A stretch of DNA of 16,696 bases from the NCBI GenBank assembly GCA_029931885.1, contig JAOZRJ010000003.1:6558-23253 (forward strand), given 5' to 3'. Below the pieces are notes generated by a model, which saw only the letters and a list, made by a program, of their open reading frames with translations, made no database searches and was not told the origin of the DNA. Positions 15,072 to 16,696 of the stretch are shown piece by piece. Every line of letters begins with the position of its first letter. The first letter of the stretch is position 1. Made by a program: the position numbers and the translations under genes. The DNA comes from Candidatus Omnitrophota bacterium (lineage in GTDB: Bacteria > Omnitrophota > Koll11 > Zapsychrales > Aceulaceae).

Positions 15072-15815
15072 TCACCCCTCACCCCAAAAACCGATTGGAA
15101 CATAAATATTCTTCTCAAAAGTCAACATCTTTTGCTTTTCCCCTTTATCAATAAAAGTAATAGCAACTTTAATTCCCGATGGAAGATAATCTTTATCCCA
15201 ATTTTCCTCCCAGGATAAAGACGCCACATCGCTTGATGCATCAAAATAAGCATATGAAAGATTAAACCCATTCTCTTTTATATCCGAACAGACAATTTCT
15301 TCATCCTTGAATTGATTCTCCGCCTTCTCCAAAAAATCTTCAAGTGCCTCTTCTGAACGAACAAGTACTTTGCGAGGTACGTCGGAATAAGTTGTTTCTT
15401 TGACGGAAACATTCTTTTTAAAACAACTTCCCATCATTATCTTATGAATAAACATTTCCTCCTCTGGTTTTAAATAATAACTAATGACTTTTAGGCCTTT
15501 TTTAGTTGGCAACAAGAAAGAGATCCTATCAGATACTCCTAAAAACACTTTTTTGCTCTCATAAGAATTTAAACAATTATAAAAAACCATATTGCTTATT
15601 TCTTTAGCCATCATCCCAAGCCCCATTTGAACATCACGATAAACCTTAGACCCCTCTGTTGCCCTTTTACTAATATTCACCCCGCTCCAAAAACTGCTAT
15701 AAAGAGTCAAACTGATAATTGAAAAAATAGCTGATGCTAAAAGCAACTCAACTAAGGAGAACCCGCTAAAATAATCTTTTTTCCAAGACAAAAACTTTTT
15801 ATTTTTCATATTCAT
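15072..15815 (-). CDS. gspJ: Type II secretion minor pseudopilin GspJ
   Basis: This 247-aa protein has the prepilin cleavage motif YFSG before FSLVELLLASAIFSII, with Glu at +5. An amphipathic helix follows (VYRDVQMGLGMMAKEISNMVFYN), as in GspJ/PulJ. The C-terminal half is beta-rich, with a late strand pattern DYLPSGIKVAITFID typical of the family (P-x-x-hydrophobic ending). The start could be the ATG at 15815 (chosen), an ATG two codons later, or a TTG at 15821 overlapping gspI; none has a good Shine-Dalgarno sequence, so coupling from gspI is likely. It lies between gspI and gspK, the usual order. Confidence 0.88.
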   Translation of the reverse strand: MNMKNKKFLSWKKDYFSGFSLVELLLASAIFSIISLTLYSSFWSGVNISKRATEGSKVYRDVQMGLGMMAKEISNMVFYNCLNSYESKKVFLGVSDRISFLLPTKKGLKVISYYLKPEEEMFIHKIMMGSCFKKNVSVKETTYSDVPRKVLVRSEEALEDFLEKAENQFKDEEIVCSDIKENGFNLSYAYFDASSDVASLSWEENWDKDYLPSGIKVAITFIDKGEKQKMLTFEKNIYVPIGFWGEG

Positions 15816-15817
15816 TA

Positions 15818-16213
15818 TCAAAAAGAATTAAAAAGATATGTACTCGCTGAAACCCTTTTTTTATTTCTTCCCTCTTTCCAGGAAAGAGTCAGCAAAACTT
15901 CGCTTAAATTCTCAAACGCACCCCTGTCTCCTGCCTTTTGCGCCTTTAAATGATATTCAAACTTTTCATATGGCGGTGGAAGAAAATTGCGCTCATCCAA
16001 ATCTTGGTTAATAATTCCTTGCTGAATTAGCTCATTCATTTTATTTTGAATAAGAAATGCAGCAGTCGAATAACTTTTGCTATAAACTAAGGATCGCAGG
16101 CTTGAAATATGTGAACGAATAATTAAAACAATCCCTATAGACAAAATGCAAACCGTCATTAAGGCTTCCAAAAGAAAAGATCCATTTTTTCGCATTATCG
16201 ATTTAAAAAACAT
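15818..16213 (-). CDS. gspI: Type II secretion minor pseudopilin GspI
   Basis: This 131-aa protein has the prepilin leader MFFKSIMRKNG, cleaved before SFLLEALMTVCILSIGIVLI with Glu at +5. The helix continues into SKSYSTAAFLIQNKMNEL, a hallmark of GspI (A-x-x-L-A-x-x-K-M-x-E-L type). It is small, as expected. The ATG at 16213 has GAGGG 7 nt upstream and overlaps gspH by 11 nt. A GTG two codons earlier and an ATG six codons later are less well supported. It should nucleate the pseudopilus tip with GspJ and GspK. Confidence 0.87.
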   Translation of the reverse strand: MFFKSIMRKNGSFLLEALMTVCILSIGIVLIIRSHISSLRSLVYSKSYSTAAFLIQNKMNELIQQGIINQDLDERNFLPPPYEKFEYHLKAQKAGDRGAFENLSEVLLTLSWKEGRNKKRVSASTYLFNSF

Positions 16214-16688
16214 GAACACGCCCTCGCTGTTCTTGAGTCGACACCGTCATGCTCTTGCCTTTGCTATTCTTAAAATATATTCTTGTTTTTTCAATAGTTC
16301 CATCAGGGTAAAACAACGTAAACGGCTTCTCCGAGTTAACACTTATATCTTCTGGAATAACGCGGACACTTCCCCATCTTCCGGAAACTTTTTTAAAATT
16401 TCTTTTATTTAATAAAACATCATCATTTTTTAATTGTTTCTCAAGCCAATAAGAAGAATTATCAGAAGAAAATTGCAATCGGTATTCTTGAGCAGACACA
16501 ACCGACTGACTTTGCGCATATCGCATCAAGGAAGAAACATTTCTTGCTGTTTCATTTAAAAGAAACTGAGAATAACTTCCTGACAAATTAGGAATAGCAA
16601 AGCCTGCCAAAATACCAATTAGCAAAACAACTAAAAGAAGCTCTAAAAAACTAAAAGCTTTCTTGGATAAGATGCTAAACAAGGACAT
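16203..16688 (-). CDS. gspH: Type II secretion minor pseudopilin GspH (GspH/FimT family)
   Basis: This 161-aa protein has the short leader MSLFSILSKKA, then FSFLELLLVVLLIGILAGFAIPNL with Glu at +5. The residue before the cleavage site is Ala rather than the usual Gly. The region after the helix, NETARNVSSLMRYAQSQSVVSAQEYRLQF, is typical of GspH/FimT (helix of an R-x-A-Q-S type). The C-terminus holds VRVIPEDISVN and FYPDGTIEKTRIYF, also family-like. The ATG is 8 nt from the window edge. The genes before it are not visible; gspG, gspF and gspE would be expected there. Confidence 0.88.
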   Translation of the reverse strand: MSLFSILSKKAFSFLELLLVVLLIGILAGFAIPNLSGSYSQFLLNETARNVSSLMRYAQSQSVVSAQEYRLQFSSDNSSYWLEKQLKNDDVLLNKRNFKKVSGRWGSVRVIPEDISVNSEKPFTLFYPDGTIEKTRIYFKNSKGKSMTVSTQEQRGRVHVF

Positions 16689-16696
16689 GATAAAAC

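Noticed and set aside
15071..15118. TTG start giving a 16-residue longer GspK
   Set aside because: It lies inside gspJ and makes an overlong leader before the prepilin cleavage site; the ATG at 15070 follows a GAGGGGTG sequence.
1..16696. CRISPR array, insertion sequence, prophage or toxin-antitoxin pair
   Set aside because: No spaced direct repeats, transposase, integrase or toxin-like small gene pair was seen on either strand. The 75-aa MerR-like protein could suggest an excisionase, but no recombinase or attachment site is near.

Overview
The window is AT-rich and densely coded. Genes start on ATG, mostly after Shine-Dalgarno sequences of the AAGG/GGAG kind, and the standard code fits. 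It encodes parts of a type II secretion / type IV pilus-like machine with a secretin, an AsmA-family envelope protein and a cell-wall amidase, so the cell has two membranes. The gene mix (fused PilM-PilN, stand-alone ExeA-type ATPase, TMTC-like membrane glycosyltransferase start, low GC) suggests an uncultured Gram-negative lineage such as Candidatus Omnitrophota. That assignment is inference from gene style, not from a marker gene.

Layout. At the left edge, on the minus strand, lies the start of a membrane glycosyltransferase-like protein (1-203), preceded by a tRNA-Pro(UGG) gene with encoded CCA (229-306). Two strong sigma70-type promoters lie back to back at 319-379. One fires left into the tRNA. 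The other fires right into a 952-aa AsmA-family gene (386-3244) whose predicted transcription start coincides with its ATG, so its mRNA is predicted to be leaderless. The AsmA gene collides with rdgB, the 3' ends overlapping by 32 bp.

Everything from 3213 to the right edge reads leftward (minus strand). In order of transcription: gspH, gspI, gspJ, gspK (pseudopilins), a PilM-PilN fusion (GspL equivalent) and a PilO/GspM-like protein (16688-11986). Next come an 85-bp intergenic region with a TTGACA promoter and a perfect 15-bp-arm inverted repeat, a 75-aa MerR-type DNA-binding protein, an ExeA/GspA-like AAA+ ATPase and a GspC/PilP-like protein (11900-10268). A second intergenic region (84 bp) has an extended -10 promoter. 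It is followed by a nine-gene run from 10183 to 3213 with gaps of at most 16 nt or overlaps: secretin, amidase, murI, queD, queC, queE, queF, rph, rdgB.

How the genes fit together. The right half supplies the pseudopilus tip, inner-membrane platform and outer-membrane channel of one secretion or pilus machine, with a regulator placed between the two halves. The amidase and glutamate racemase act on peptidoglycan, which the secretin must cross. queD-C-E-F encode the whole route from 7,8-dihydroneopterin triphosphate to preQ1 for tRNA queuosine modification. rph and rdgB handle tRNA 3' ends and nucleotide-pool cleaning. The most interesting unexplained signal is the operator-like palindrome and related half-sites at the two promoters around the small MerR-like gene. 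I saw no mobile element, CRISPR array or phage gene.
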